From assembly GCA_947379895.1 (NCBI GenBank), contig CANCPA010000003.1:1-64000 (forward strand): a DNA stretch of 64,000 nucleotides, read 5' to 3'. Below the pieces are notes generated by a model. It ran no database searches. It saw only the letters and a program-made list of their open reading frames with translations, and was not told the DNA's origin. The position numbers and the translations under genes were made by a program. The stretch comes from Chitinophagaceae bacterium. GTDB lineage: Bacteria > Bacteroidota > Bacteroidia > Chitinophagales > Chitinophagaceae. Below are positions 25,445 through 34,643 of this stretch, piece after piece. Within the stretch, counting starts at the first letter, position 1. Every line of letters begins with the position of its first letter.

Positions 25445-26500
25445 ATGGAAAGAGTAGAATTAATTATTAAGAAATTACAACAACTTATTAACGATAACGC
25501 TAATACTGATGTTTTATTAACAGTTTCTCAAATGCTAGTTGCTCAACTTGAGGAGTTACAAACAGAAACCAATAAATCTGTTTCAGTAATTTTACCTAGG
25601 CATCCTGAAGTAATTACAGAGGTGCCAATTAAAAAAAGCGAACCGTTACCAACCATAATTGCAGCAACGGATGTTCCTTCATTAGTTTCGTCTGTTATTT
25701 TGGAAGAAATTAATAAGGAAGTGAAAGAAGAACCCGTTCATTTTTCGCTTGAGGCACAAAAACAAGAAGATGAAAATGAAAATGAGGTGTTTGATTATGA
25801 GCCATCGATAAAGGAAGATTATTTTGAAACGATTATTGCAAAAGGAGAAAAAGAGGATTCATTGGGAAATTTTCCTGAGATGAATTATGAAGAAATTTCT
25901 AATCCTCCTATTTTTGCCCAAAAAGATAGGTTTAGTTTTTTTAATGAACCACTTAAAGTTGAAACCCAAGAAATATTAACAGAAGCGGAAGTTGCCTTAG
26001 AAGAACCACAAAAGGAATATGTTTTAGAAATTCCTGATGAATTGGCTATTCAAATGGGGGTTCAACCTAAACCTCCGATGTCTGTTTCTCCTAATGATTT
26101 TATATTTGAAGAATTTACTCGGATTCCTACGCTCGATTTAAATGAAAAATCGAATGAAAAATTGAATGAAAACGAAGTTCGGAATTCGAATAATTTAGAT
26201 GAAGAAATAAATAATAAATTTAAAGAACACAAAATTGAAGTAGCTCATTTATTGGAAAATACACATATTAAAGATTTGAAGAAGGCAATTTCAATTAATG
26301 AGCGTTATGTATTCATAAATGATTTATTTAAGGGCGATGAACATCTTTTTGAAAGAAGTGTTAAGCATATTCAAAGCTTTAGTATTTTACCTGAAGCTAC
26401 GTTTTGGATAGAAAGAGAATTAAAAATTCCACTTCAATGGTCAGCAAAAAATGAAGTGGTTCAATTATTTGATCAGTTAGTTAAGAGACGTTTTACTTAG
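25445..26500 (+). CDS. Conserved acidic protein, unknown function
   Basis: The 351-residue protein has a short N-terminal helical region (ERVELIIKKLQQLIND), a long acidic low-complexity middle (residues 45-255, rich in Glu, Pro and Ser) and a conserved C-terminal domain with KKAISINERYVFINDLFKGD and FERSVKHIQSFS. I recognise the C-terminal pattern from uncharacterised Bacteroidota proteins with similarly variable linkers. No signal peptide, membrane segment or catalytic motif is visible. It is followed by the NUMOD4/HNH gene after 55 bp. Confidence 0.75.
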   Translation: MERVELIIKKLQQLINDNANTDVLLTVSQMLVAQLEELQTETNKSVSVILPRHPEVITEVPIKKSEPLPTIIAATDVPSLVSSVILEEINKEVKEEPVHFSLEAQKQEDENENEVFDYEPSIKEDYFETIIAKGEKEDSLGNFPEMNYEEISNPPIFAQKDRFSFFNEPLKVETQEILTEAEVALEEPQKEYVLEIPDELAIQMGVQPKPPMSVSPNDFIFEEFTRIPTLDLNEKSNEKLNENEVRNSNNLDEEINNKFKEHKIEVAHLLENTHIKDLKKAISINERYVFINDLFKGDEHLFERSVKHIQSFSILPEATFWIERELKIPLQWSAKNEVVQLFDQLVKRRFT

Positions 26501-26555
26501 GATATAAAAAGAAGCAAAAACAACCTTCATTTAGTTTCAATTTTACCGTACAAGA

Positions 26556-27311
26556 ATGAAAGAATACATTGGAGAAGAGTGGAAAGAAATTGTGTTTGAC
26601 TTTGAATACACAAATGAATCGCGTTTTGAAATTTCCAATCATGGACGTATTCGTTCTTTTAATAAATCATCGAATGGAAATATTTTAAAGGGCTCAATGG
26701 TAAATGGATATCGGATAATTGGTTTGAAATTTTTTAAACAAAGAGATCCTAAAATACAGCTTCAGCTTGATACAATGCAAGAACAAGTTTCGAAATTGTC
26801 TAAGCAGTTGACATTAATGAAAAAAAAAGGAGAAAACCAATCTAAAATAGATGATACTACAACACTTCTTGTTTCTTTACAAAAAAATTTGAAGAAAAAG
26901 TATGCAGATGAAACTCTTTCAAGAACTATTTATTGGCGACAATTAGTACATCGTGTTGTTGCCGAATACTTTATTTTAAAGCCATCTGAAAAACACACCC
27001 TTGTTGCACATCTTGATTATGAAAAGTTGAATAATAAAGCAAGTAATTTGGTTTGGATGACTCCTGAAGAAAATTATATACATCAACAAGGTAGTCCTTA
27101 CGTTATAAAGGATAAAGCGGGTAGAAAGGGGGTAATTAGACTACACTCTAAAGCAATGAAATTAACTGTTACAAGAGTGATGTTGTTAAAGAAAATGCTT
27201 AATGAAGGTAAGCCGATGAAAGAATTGGTTAGGTTCTTTAAAGTTACTGAGACGCAAATACTACGCATTAAACGAGGCGAAAACTGGAAAGACGTGGAAC
27301 CTGCACCATAA
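26556..27311 (+). CDS. NUMOD4/HNH-type endonuclease-like protein with coiled-coil insert
   Basis: The 251-residue protein starts with a NUMOD4-like motif: EEWKEIVFDF, then FEISNHGRIRSF and NGYRIIGLKFF (residues 7-60). Residues 65-125 form a probable coiled coil inserted before the HNH-like core. That core has VHRVVAEYF (H132), LVAHLDYEKLNN (H152, N159/N160) and NLVWMTPEENYIH. The C-terminus (ELVRFFKVTETQILRIKRGENW) resembles a NUMOD1/helix-turn-helix DNA-binding segment. Such proteins are common in phages and homing elements, but this copy sits alone between housekeeping genes and may be domesticated. Nuclease activity is not certain. Confidence 0.75.
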   Translation: MKEYIGEEWKEIVFDFEYTNESRFEISNHGRIRSFNKSSNGNILKGSMVNGYRIIGLKFFKQRDPKIQLQLDTMQEQVSKLSKQLTLMKKKGENQSKIDDTTTLLVSLQKNLKKKYADETLSRTIYWRQLVHRVVAEYFILKPSEKHTLVAHLDYEKLNNKASNLVWMTPEENYIHQQGSPYVIKDKAGRKGVIRLHSKAMKLTVTRVMLLKKMLNEGKPMKELVRFFKVTETQILRIKRGENWKDVEPAP

Positions 27312-27348
27312 AATGTTCTTATTTAATTTTTTCATTTTCCCGTTTAGG

Positions 27349-28896
27349 TTATCTCAAAAACGGCTTACTGATGAGTAAGTAACCGTCCTTAAATGATTTT
27401 AATGTATCGAGGTATCGGTGCAAAGAAATATCTTCAAGCCGCACAATTGCTTTATAGTCAAACTCATTGGTAAACCAAACAATGTAGTTCGTGCCACTAC
27501 CACAATAGTCTGAAAGTTTGGTTGTATGGGCCGTTTCTGGAAGATTAGTTGCATTCCTGCTACTGTAAAAATAAACTGCGTCTGCTGCATTTGAATAAAT
27601 TGGAATCTCGCTCGATAAGTTTGTGTCCACTTGTTTTTTGTCTGTTAGAAACTGAACTATATTACTTTCTTGCCAACTCTTTTCTGTATATCCGGGAATT
27701 CCACTTTCTTTTGTTTCATCAAATAGTGTAACACAATATTCTAATTGACCATACTCGAAAAATATGGTTGTTATAGTTACTATTCCCACAATCATATATT
27801 TTAGATAGATTGTCCTCCTTATCATAGATAAGGAATTGGGAATAAATAAGGTAATACTGATTAAAAACGGTACAAATGCAGGGGATAATAGCCTATTGTT
27901 GATTGGTTCGTATTTAGAAAGTGTTGAACTAAGGATGATGAACCCAAAATAGAAAAAACAGAATAGGGTAGTAATTAATTCGATGGAAGAAAACGTTTTG
28001 TTTAGAAGCAACTTCCATAGAATGATTCCTAATAAAAGGCTCATGACAGAAATGCCAAGCAGAAGTCCAAGATATTTAAATGTGATTATCAGATGAAACC
28101 ACTGTAAAATTGTATTTCCAACATAATCAATATTTGCAAAAAATGACGTTTCACTTTTTTGTCTTATTCCTGCCATTGAACCACTAAGAAAGTTATTACG
28201 GATAATATTTAGTACAATTATCGAACTGCTAAGCATAAAATAGATGGAGCAATCTCTCAATTTCTTTTTTATTGTAAAACTATTTTGTAAGGCAATAATT
28301 GCAAGCCCTGTTCCAATAATACTGATTCCGGCAATTCTAACATCGCAAGCAATTGCTGATATTAAGGCAACAATTAATAAATTAGCTATTGTTGGTATTT
28401 GAAGATATCGGTAGATTAAAAGAACGAAAACTGGTATTAATACAATAAATAAGGTTTCACTCCAAAGCATCGTATACACGTCAAGCATTGACGCACTTAT
28501 TGGTATACTTATTAAGATAATTAATTTGTAGAGCCAAAAAGTATTCTTGTTTTTGAATTTATCAATTATTAAACCATAAAAAAAGACAAGCGAGATCATT
28601 AAGGTGGCATTAATAACTTTAGCTATTGTTAGTAAGTTACAACCTGTAAGTTTTAGGATGAAGCCAAGAAAAAGGGGATATCCTGCAGGAAAAAGAACAA
28701 GCGGTGAATTATTATAATCGGTGATGCCTTTTCCGGAAGCTATATTTTTTGCTGTAGCGAGATATGAAACAGAATCGGGTGATATACCGATGCCATTAAA
28801 GCTAATTAATAGGTAAAAAAGAGTACCTCCTAATCCTGCTATGATAGAAGTTTGAATGAGTGATTTATAAGTCTGTTTTTGTTGTTTTTGATGCAT
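27349..28896 (-). CDS. Polytopic membrane protein, GT39/ArnT-like glycosyltransferase
   Basis: From ATG 28896 this is a 515-residue membrane protein with about eleven hydrophobic segments and a periplasmic C-terminal domain. The first loop contains GISPDSVSYLATAKNIASGKG-like sequence with an acidic residue after the first membrane segment, typical of lipid-linked-sugar glycosyltransferases of the GT39/PMT type. Substrate is unknown. An in-frame ATG at 28929 would overlap the upstream phosphopantetheinyl transferase by 22 nt; the start at 28896 leaves an 11-bp gap and a normal basic N-terminus, so it is preferred. The two genes are probably co-transcribed. Confidence 0.75.
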   Translation of the reverse strand: MHQKQQKQTYKSLIQTSIIAGLGGTLFYLLISFNGIGISPDSVSYLATAKNIASGKGITDYNNSPLVLFPAGYPLFLGFILKLTGCNLLTIAKVINATLMISLVFFYGLIIDKFKNKNTFWLYKLIILISIPISASMLDVYTMLWSETLFIVLIPVFVLLIYRYLQIPTIANLLIVALISAIACDVRIAGISIIGTGLAIIALQNSFTIKKKLRDCSIYFMLSSSIIVLNIIRNNFLSGSMAGIRQKSETSFFANIDYVGNTILQWFHLIITFKYLGLLLGISVMSLLLGIILWKLLLNKTFSSIELITTLFCFFYFGFIILSSTLSKYEPINNRLLSPAFVPFLISITLFIPNSLSMIRRTIYLKYMIVGIVTITTIFFEYGQLEYCVTLFDETKESGIPGYTEKSWQESNIVQFLTDKKQVDTNLSSEIPIYSNAADAVYFYSSRNATNLPETAHTTKLSDYCGSGTNYIVWFTNEFDYKAIVRLEDISLHRYLDTLKSFKDGYLLISKPFLR

Positions 28897-28907
28897 AAAA
28901 ATGTGTT

Positions 28908-29585
28908 TTAGAACAACCATACCAAACATAAATCATCAAAGAAAAGAAAATTTGGAACTAGGTCTATAATTGATTCTTCCAATAAGATTTTTGCAACCAT
29001 ATTTCCATTGATATTTTGGTGCCATTGTTCAATTTTTATCATGTCATTGAATTCTAAATTTCCTTGTCCCCACCATTTATAAATAGCTTCTTTAGCTGAC
29101 CAAATTAATGTAAGCGTCTGAATATTCGAAAGAAACAGTGCATTTAATGCTTCAGTACTTTCAAGAGCGTTAGATTTTAAATTAGGCTGATTTAAATTCA
29201 TCAACTGATTAATTTCCTCTTGATGTAAAAAACGATGAGCAACTTTTGCAACTGTACTTCTTTTGTGCTCAATATCAATACCTACTTGGTTTGTTTTACT
29301 GACAATTGCAGCAGCGTAATTGCCACTATGAGATATAGAAAATTGGTAACTATTATCCTCTAAATAGGGTTTCCCTGAAGGGGAGATTCGTATTAAATTG
29401 AAAGGGAAATCAGCATATAAGTAATGTAATAAATAGCGACCTGCAAGATGCTGAAGACGTTTTTGTGCATGAGAAATTGGATATTGAAGTTTTGCTACTT
29501 GGCCAAAAAATGACTCGCTCTCTTCAATATTCCATACTGCAATTTTTGTGTCGGACGAAATTTCTCTATAATAGAATAATGCCAT
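28908..29585 (-). CDS. 4'-phosphopantetheinyl transferase (Sfp/AcpT type)
   Basis: This enzyme moves the phosphopantetheine arm of CoA to carrier proteins. In the 225-residue protein the Mg-binding motif GIDIE is at 102-106 (D104, E106), and the second signature WSAKEAIYK is at 162-170 (E166, K170). SPSGKPYL at 68-75 and FSISHSG at 82-88 are the substrate-side motifs. Length matches the Sfp class rather than the short AcpS. It could serve fatty-acid, polyketide or aryl-polyene carrier proteins; none is in the window. Confidence 0.92.
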   Translation of the reverse strand: MALFYYREISSDTKIAVWNIEESESFFGQVAKLQYPISHAQKRLQHLAGRYLLHYLYADFPFNLIRISPSGKPYLEDNSYQFSISHSGNYAAAIVSKTNQVGIDIEHKRSTVAKVAHRFLHQEEINQLMNLNQPNLKSNALESTEALNALFLSNIQTLTLIWSAKEAIYKWWGQGNLEFNDMIKIEQWHQNINGNMVAKILLEESIIDLVPNFLFFDDLCLVWLF

Positions 29586-29917
29586 TAATTATGCGTTATT
29601 GATGAGCAATAAAGCACAAATATTGCCTTTTTTGTTATCAAATCAATTTTTAAGATAAATTACAATTGACAATATGCAAAATTTTAAACCAGATTATAAT
29701 CTTTACTCAGGTGTTTTTACCATTGGTTTACCCCATTTTCTTTAGAACGAAGGGCGCGTAATTATAATTTATAATTACGCGCCCTTCTATTTATTTCATT
29801 AAAAAATTTAGTCTTCCTTGTTGTCTAAAAGTTTACTTTGTTGTAAACCTATTAATATGTAATTATATTTTGCTTTTTAGTTCAATAACTAAAGTGCAAT
29901 TATTGGACATTGAATAA
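29586..29917. other. Intergenic region with a 39-bp perfect palindrome
   Basis: This 332-bp gap between two minus-strand genes has no ORF. Its only notable content is the palindrome at 29749-29787. Confidence 0.6.
29749..29787. terminator. Perfect 19-bp-arm palindrome, probable bidirectional terminator
   Basis: GAAGGGCGCGTAATTATAA (29749-29767) and its exact reverse complement (29769-29787) flank one central T. The GGGCGCG core is unusually GC-rich for this DNA. It is 130 nt past the stop of the minus-strand gene at 29918, so it may end that transcript, though the T-tract on that strand is poor. It may also be a binding site or a small inverted-repeat relic. Confidence 0.55.
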
Positions 29918-30787
29918 TTACCTAAGTAGGTCGGCTAATGCTAGAATTTCCTGTTGCTTTGCGAAATCTGTTGGTTTATCATAACAATTACTTAGTTCTT
30001 CCAAAAGTATTCGAATCATTTTCTTATGGCTTAGTGGTTTAAAATAGCCAGGATTAGGAGAGGCTTTCATCTTCTTTAAATAATTTTCTACATCTAAATG
30101 TGCGTATGCTTGACCGTTAGTTCCATCTACATAAAACTGAATCTTTTTTTGTTCTGTCATTTCATTTGAACAATTGATACTATCCGAATTGTAATAGGCT
30201 AATAGGAAATGTTTGGGTATGTTTATTACTTTGGCATTGATTTCGAGCAATTCGCACATAATCTGATAAAATATACCATTTGAAAGCGCATTTCCTTTTT
30301 TATAATCTAAAACTTTATTTAGGAAGAAATCATCTTTTGAGTTGTAATCAACTTCATTTCCTCGCAGATTATAATAGTTATACATCATGCTACTTAAAAC
30401 ATTTGCTTGTTCAAGTGGGGTAAGAAAGTTGTTGAGTTCTAGCCAAACATCCCTCCTTATTTTTTCTATGTCCTTTAAAATCTTTTGAGTTTGTAAATTT
30501 GGATATTCGTATTTAGCCACAAGTAAGGCACCTGTTAAGAGATTATTGTCGGGCGAATCTCTCCATTCGATTATGCTTTCTACAAGTTCCGAATAATTTA
30601 ATTGATGGATAATGCTTCCAATTCTATATTGTACATCTTCACATAAAGAGTTTTCCCATAAGTATTCAAGATTTGGAATAATTTCTTTGCCGTAACTCAA
30701 TATTTTTTCAGTTACAGTTTCATAAACTTCCTGATCGGGGTCATCGATGAGTGTAAACAGCGCTTTTATTTCGGAAGTGTAATTCAT
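29918..30787 (-). CDS. SirB1/transglutaminase-like family protein
   Basis: The 289-residue cytosolic protein matches the SirB1 (transglutaminase-like core 2) family: an N-terminal HEAT-like helical part to about residue 120, then DDFFLNKVLDYKKGNALSNG and INIPKHFLLAYYN, and a terminal helical region. In other members the equivalent of KGNPISLGI is conserved; here it is KGNALSNGI. Function is unknown, and transglutaminase activity is not established in the family. It is transcribed away from ftsY. Confidence 0.8.
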   Translation of the reverse strand: MNYTSEIKALFTLIDDPDQEVYETVTEKILSYGKEIIPNLEYLWENSLCEDVQYRIGSIIHQLNYSELVESIIEWRDSPDNNLLTGALLVAKYEYPNLQTQKILKDIEKIRRDVWLELNNFLTPLEQANVLSSMMYNYYNLRGNEVDYNSKDDFFLNKVLDYKKGNALSNGIFYQIMCELLEINAKVINIPKHFLLAYYNSDSINCSNEMTEQKKIQFYVDGTNGQAYAHLDVENYLKKMKASPNPGYFKPLSHKKMIRILLEELSNCYDKPTDFAKQQEILALADLLR

Positions 30788-31279
30788 AGATGCCCAATAA
30801 GTTTTTAATATTTAAATTTTGTTAATTGCTTTCAATATTCCTCTATATTAAAACGTAAAATCAATTCTATTATTATTCAAAATGGAATAATAGTTATTAG
30901 ACTTTGTGGATATGTGCGTGTTTTTGCGAATCCAAATACACTATTGTTGAGTTATTCACATCTTTAAAGAATAGTAATGAGGTAATATTTTTTCAGTAAT
31001 TATTAGGAAATTGATAATAATAATAAGTTTTAAGTGGTATAAACTTATGAAATAGAGTGAGTATTATATATTCAATCGCACAGAGAATTAGTTGATGAAG
31101 ATGATTTTAATAGTTATAGTTTGATTGATGTTAGTTATGTGAATGGAAAGGATAATTATAGAAATTTACTTCTTGCTTTTTAATTAAGGAAATCTATTGT
31201 TAACTGAGTAATAAATATTTACACATACGGCAGATTACATTATTTTTACCGCAATCTTTTAAGAAATAAATATTATTAC
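30788..31279. other. Divergent intergenic region before ftsY, with a gene relic
   Basis: The 492-bp gap has no complete gene. An open stretch at 31061-31183 (plus strand) looks like a gene end. A short hairpin-like run (CTATTATT/AATAATAG) lies near 30870-30895. No clear promoter element was seen. Confidence 0.5.
31061..31183 (+). pseudogene. Possible C-terminal gene remnant
   Basis: A frame free of stops for 40 codons ends at TAA 31181-31183. It reads as protein-like sequence (ELVDEDDFNSYSLIDVSYVN, then a hydrophobic NLLLAF end) but has no ATG or other plausible start and is closed upstream by TGA at 31058. It may be the tail of a degraded gene; no family recognised. Confidence 0.3.
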
Positions 31280-32236
31280 ATGAGCTTTTTTGGAAAATTA
31301 TTTGGTAGAAAAGAGAAGGAGACCCTAGATGAAGGATTAAATAAAACAAAAGAAGGTTTTTTATCAAAAATATCTAAAGCAATTATAGGAAAAAGTACAG
31401 TTGATACTGAAGTACTAGATAATTTGGAGGAAGCATTAGTAAGTGCAGATGTAGGAATTGATACAACTATTCAAATTATTGAACGAATAGAAAAGCGAGT
31501 TGAAAAAGATAAATATATAGGTACTAGTGAGCTAAATAGGATTTTACAGGAAGAGATTGAAGCTATTTTGGTTAATGCATCTGACGAGTCCTACAAAGAT
31601 TTTGAATTACCTGCAAATAAAAGGCCTTACATCATATTAGTAGTTGGCGTAAATGGTGTTGGAAAAACGACAACAATTGGTAAACTTGCACACAACTATA
31701 AAAAAGCTGGATATAATGTTCTACTTGGTGCTGCTGATACTTTTAGGGCAGCAGCTGTTGATCAATTGACTATTTGGAGTGATAGGGTAGGAGTGCCAAT
31801 TGTAAAGCAGGCAATGGGTAGCGATCCTAGTGCGGTTGCATTTGATACTGTAAAGAGTGCAATTTCGAAGGGAAGCGATATTGTAATTATTGATACTGCG
31901 GGAAGACTTCACAATAAGGCCTATTTAATGGATGAATTGACGAAAATAAAACGTGTTATAAAGAAAATAATTCCTGATGCACCACACGAAGTAATGCTTG
32001 TATTAGACGGTTCGACAGGACAAAACGCTTTGGAACAAGCCAAACAATTTACTGCAGCCACCGATGTGAATAGTTTAACTATTACCAAATTAGATGGAAC
32101 AGCAAAGGGTGGCGTTGTTTTGGCAATCGCCAATCAATTTAAAATTCCTGTGAAGTTTATTGGTGTAGGTGAAAAAATTGACGACTTACTTGTCTTCGAT
32201 AAACACGAATTTGTAGATAGTCTATTTAAATTATAA
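31280..32236 (+). CDS. ftsY: Signal recognition particle receptor FtsY
   Basis: FtsY is the SRP GTPase receptor that delivers ribosome-nascent-chain complexes to the translocon. The 318-residue protein has an N domain (residues 20-105) and a G domain with GVNGVGKTT at 123-131, DTAGRLHNKAYLMDEL (G3 region) and TKLDGTAKGG (G4). It lacks the long acidic A domain of E. coli FtsY, as is usual in Bacteroidota. It is a single gene; the next gene is convergent after 23 bp. Confidence 0.97.
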   Translation: MSFFGKLFGRKEKETLDEGLNKTKEGFLSKISKAIIGKSTVDTEVLDNLEEALVSADVGIDTTIQIIERIEKRVEKDKYIGTSELNRILQEEIEAILVNASDESYKDFELPANKRPYIILVVGVNGVGKTTTIGKLAHNYKKAGYNVLLGAADTFRAAAVDQLTIWSDRVGVPIVKQAMGSDPSAVAFDTVKSAISKGSDIVIIDTAGRLHNKAYLMDELTKIKRVIKKIIPDAPHEVMLVLDGSTGQNALEQAKQFTAATDVNSLTITKLDGTAKGGVVLAIANQFKIPVKFIGVGEKIDDLLVFDKHEFVDSLFKL

Positions 32237-32259
32237 ATCGTTCATTTAATTCTATTTTA

Positions 32260-32790
32260 TTAAGAGATTCTCGGCTTTTTAACAAAAGGAACTTTTATGT
32301 CTTTTACAGATTCCTTTCTTAACAGTAGCATCGGAATAACTACTCCTACCGAAAGACTAATTAAGATGAATAATACTTTTAATCCATAATTAATTGTTTC
32401 GAGCAATACTGTGTTGTAAGTAGGTGATTTTACATTTCCTGTTAATGCAATCAAACCTAAAATCATCCTGTAGGCAAATATTCCTGGAATCATTGGAATT
32501 ACAGCGGGTATGTAAAATATTAATGGTGGTGTATGTTTGTGATGCGCCGCAGGAATGCTAAGAAATCCAATTGCAATTGCGCCAATCAGAGAGGCTAAAG
32601 CAATATTTGCCCCAAAATGAAGTAGTAAGAATTTTAGTAGAACACCAATTCCTCCAAATAGAAATATGTGAAATAAACTACGGGCAGGAACATTAAATAA
32701 TGCAGCGAAGCCAATAGCAGCAATTCCACCCCATATTGACTTATATAATATCGTTAATATCCAAACTTTATTTAGAAATATCCAATCCAT
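32260..32790 (-). CDS. ThrE-type exporter, C-terminal-type subunit (ThrE_2-like)
   Basis: The 176-residue protein has about five membrane segments and matches the short half of split threonine/serine exporters. It contains the family stretch PAVIPMIPGIFAYRMILG. It starts 4 bp after the stop of the larger subunit gene, so the pair is surely co-transcribed. Substrate range (Thr, Ser or dipeptides) cannot be read from sequence. Confidence 0.85.
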   Translation of the reverse strand: MDWIFLNKVWILTILYKSIWGGIAAIGFAALFNVPARSLFHIFLFGGIGVLLKFLLLHFGANIALASLIGAIAIGFLSIPAAHHKHTPPLIFYIPAVIPMIPGIFAYRMILGLIALTGNVKSPTYNTVLLETINYGLKVLFILISLSVGVVIPMLLLRKESVKDIKVPFVKKPRIS

Positions 32791-32794
32791 ATTT

Positions 32795-33577
32795 TTAAAA
32801 TTGATAAATTAATGCAGTAGTTAAAATGCCTAATGCGATAGAGAATGAGATTAAAAAGGCAACAAAGCCACGTGTAATTCCGTTTTGTACATTACCATCC
32901 ATAATGTCTGAGAATGCATTGATAAGAGGTACACCTGGAATCAAAAATAAGACTGATGTTACAAAAGCATGATTTTGACTGTCACTTAATCCAAGTTTAG
33001 AAGCAGCACCCGCTATAAGTGAGGCAGAAAGTGCTGCAAAAAAAACAGAAACATAGGGATTAAAATGCGCTTTGATAGATTCCTGACGAACAAATAGTCC
33101 AATGAACGATGCCACAAAAGTAAAGGCTAGATCAGTATGACTGCCGTCGGCTAAAAAGCAAAATCCGGATCCGGCTAATCCAACCATTGTCAATACTTGC
33201 CATCTTGGAAATCGGGCTAGCTGCTCTAATCTATCTAATTCTTCATGAATTTCGTGTAAAGTCCATTGTTCTTCCACAAGACTCCAACTCATTTTACTGA
33301 TACCAGAAATTGTTCTAAAGTTAATAATATGATGAGGTATAACTCTGACAACAGTAAAAACTGAAGATCCGTTCTCATCAAGCATTGTCAACATCATTGC
33401 CCTTTGGCTTATTTGTAGATGAATTGAATAGCCAAATGCTTCAGCTATTCTACTTACTGTAGTTCTGACTCTGCCTGTATTTGCACCTGCACTCATCAGT
33501 AAAGTCCCTGTTTTGAGAATGACATCAGCCATCTCTTTTCTTTCAACCTCTTCTGGACTTGTTCTTAATCCATCCAT
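32795..33577 (-). CDS. ThrE-type exporter, N-terminal-type subunit
   Basis: The 260-residue protein has the soluble N-terminal domain of ThrE exporters (LLMSAGANTGRVRTTVSRIA; residues 20-110, a hydrolase-like region) followed by about five membrane segments with FLIPGVPLINAFSDIMDGN. In Corynebacterium ThrE both halves are one protein; here they are two genes in the order N-type then C-type. Confidence 0.87.
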   Translation of the reverse strand: MDGLRTSPEEVERKEMADVILKTGTLLMSAGANTGRVRTTVSRIAEAFGYSIHLQISQRAMMLTMLDENGSSVFTVVRVIPHHIINFRTISGISKMSWSLVEEQWTLHEIHEELDRLEQLARFPRWQVLTMVGLAGSGFCFLADGSHTDLAFTFVASFIGLFVRQESIKAHFNPYVSVFFAALSASLIAGAASKLGLSDSQNHAFVTSVLFLIPGVPLINAFSDIMDGNVQNGITRGFVAFLISFSIALGILTTALIYQF

Positions 33578-33825
33578 AATTTATTTGATTAATTAAAAAT
33601 TGTGTGTTTGGGCGAATAAACAAAAATATTCGCAATAATTGTTTATTCAATTGCTTTGTGCATAAGGAAAGTTGTATAATATGGGATTCGCTAATGGTTT
33701 CAATAGAATGGTTTTTACGCTAATGTATATAATTTCTATTACTTAAAAATGAATACATTTTCACATAACAGAAAATTATTAAAAAGAGTAGATTATTCTT
33801 TCAAGTAATTGTATCATCAGATATT

Positions 33826-34581
33826 TTAACTCTTTTTTGCTCTTAAATCAGGGGTATAATAGAAGAACCATCTAAATGTATGATTTTGATCAAAGTAATT
33901 TACTGTTGATTTTTGTTGATCTAGAAGCATGTAGCCTAAGTCGAAACTAAGGCGTTTATTGATCATTTGTTTTATCCCCAAAAAAACTCTGTTTTGCTCA
34001 AAAACATTAAAAACTACTTCTTTTCCGGTTTGAACACATAATTCATCTGATAAAACTACAGAGGGATAATATGGGTTTTTAGAAACAGGTATAGTAAAGC
34101 TTAGCAAATATCTAATTCTGTCTGTAAACTTATTCGTATGTGTGCTAGTATCCTTGGCTATTTTTTCTTGCCATCTTTGTTCATTTCTCAATCTTTGAAG
34201 CATAGATATTTTACCAATTTTGGATGTCATTTGAACTTGCTCATAAATCCTGTTCTCATTAGCATATGTATGCCAACCTGCAATAGTAGGTGCTAACCAC
34301 ATGTGGGCATAACCGATGGTGAATGTGATATTGTCCTGTAACCAATAATTGACGCCTGCTCTTGCAAAATAAAAATTTGGACTTGCAAATATGTTGTTTG
34401 CACGATAATGTAAATCTCCCACCATCCCCCATTTATTAGAGAATCTAGCAGTGGTATTTAAGCTTGTCCAAGATTGTGTTTGATTATTTACGATTCTTTG
34501 TGTTTGTGCTTCGCTTGATAATGTAAAAAGAATGATAAGCAATATAGCTAAGGTGCTATATTTAATAAGAATATTTTTCAT
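33826..34581 (-). CDS. DUF2490 family outer-membrane or secreted protein
   Basis: The 251-residue protein has a signal peptide ending near SSEAQ (residue 25). The mature part is strand-rich with the DUF2490 pattern: WTSLNTTARFSNKWGMVGDL, FARAGVNYWL, IGYAHMW and the closing FRWFFYYTPDL. Members are small outer-membrane beta-barrels of unknown function common in Bacteroidota. It follows the transporter gene on the same strand; a long hairpin lies between. Confidence 0.85.
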   Translation of the reverse strand: MKNILIKYSTLAILLIILFTLSSEAQTQRIVNNQTQSWTSLNTTARFSNKWGMVGDLHYRANNIFASPNFYFARAGVNYWLQDNITFTIGYAHMWLAPTIAGWHTYANENRIYEQVQMTSKIGKISMLQRLRNEQRWQEKIAKDTSTHTNKFTDRIRYLLSFTIPVSKNPYYPSVVLSDELCVQTGKEVVFNVFEQNRVFLGIKQMINKRLSFDLGYMLLDQQKSTVNYFDQNHTFRWFFYYTPDLRAKKS

Positions 34582-34598
34582 GTTGAAATGTTTATTTT

Positions 34599-34643
34599 AA
34601 CTAAGTAAAGTTGAAACCAAAAATGTTTCAACTTTACTTAGTT
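34599..34643 (-). repeat. 19-bp perfect hairpin overlapping the transporter stop codon
   Basis: AACTAAGTAAAGTTGAAAC (34599-34617) pairs exactly with its reverse complement at 34625-34643, with a 7-nt loop. It overlaps the transporter's stop (34642-34644). There is no T-run after the stem on either strand, so it is not a canonical intrinsic terminator; it may protect the mRNA 3' end or aid termination. Confidence 0.65.
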
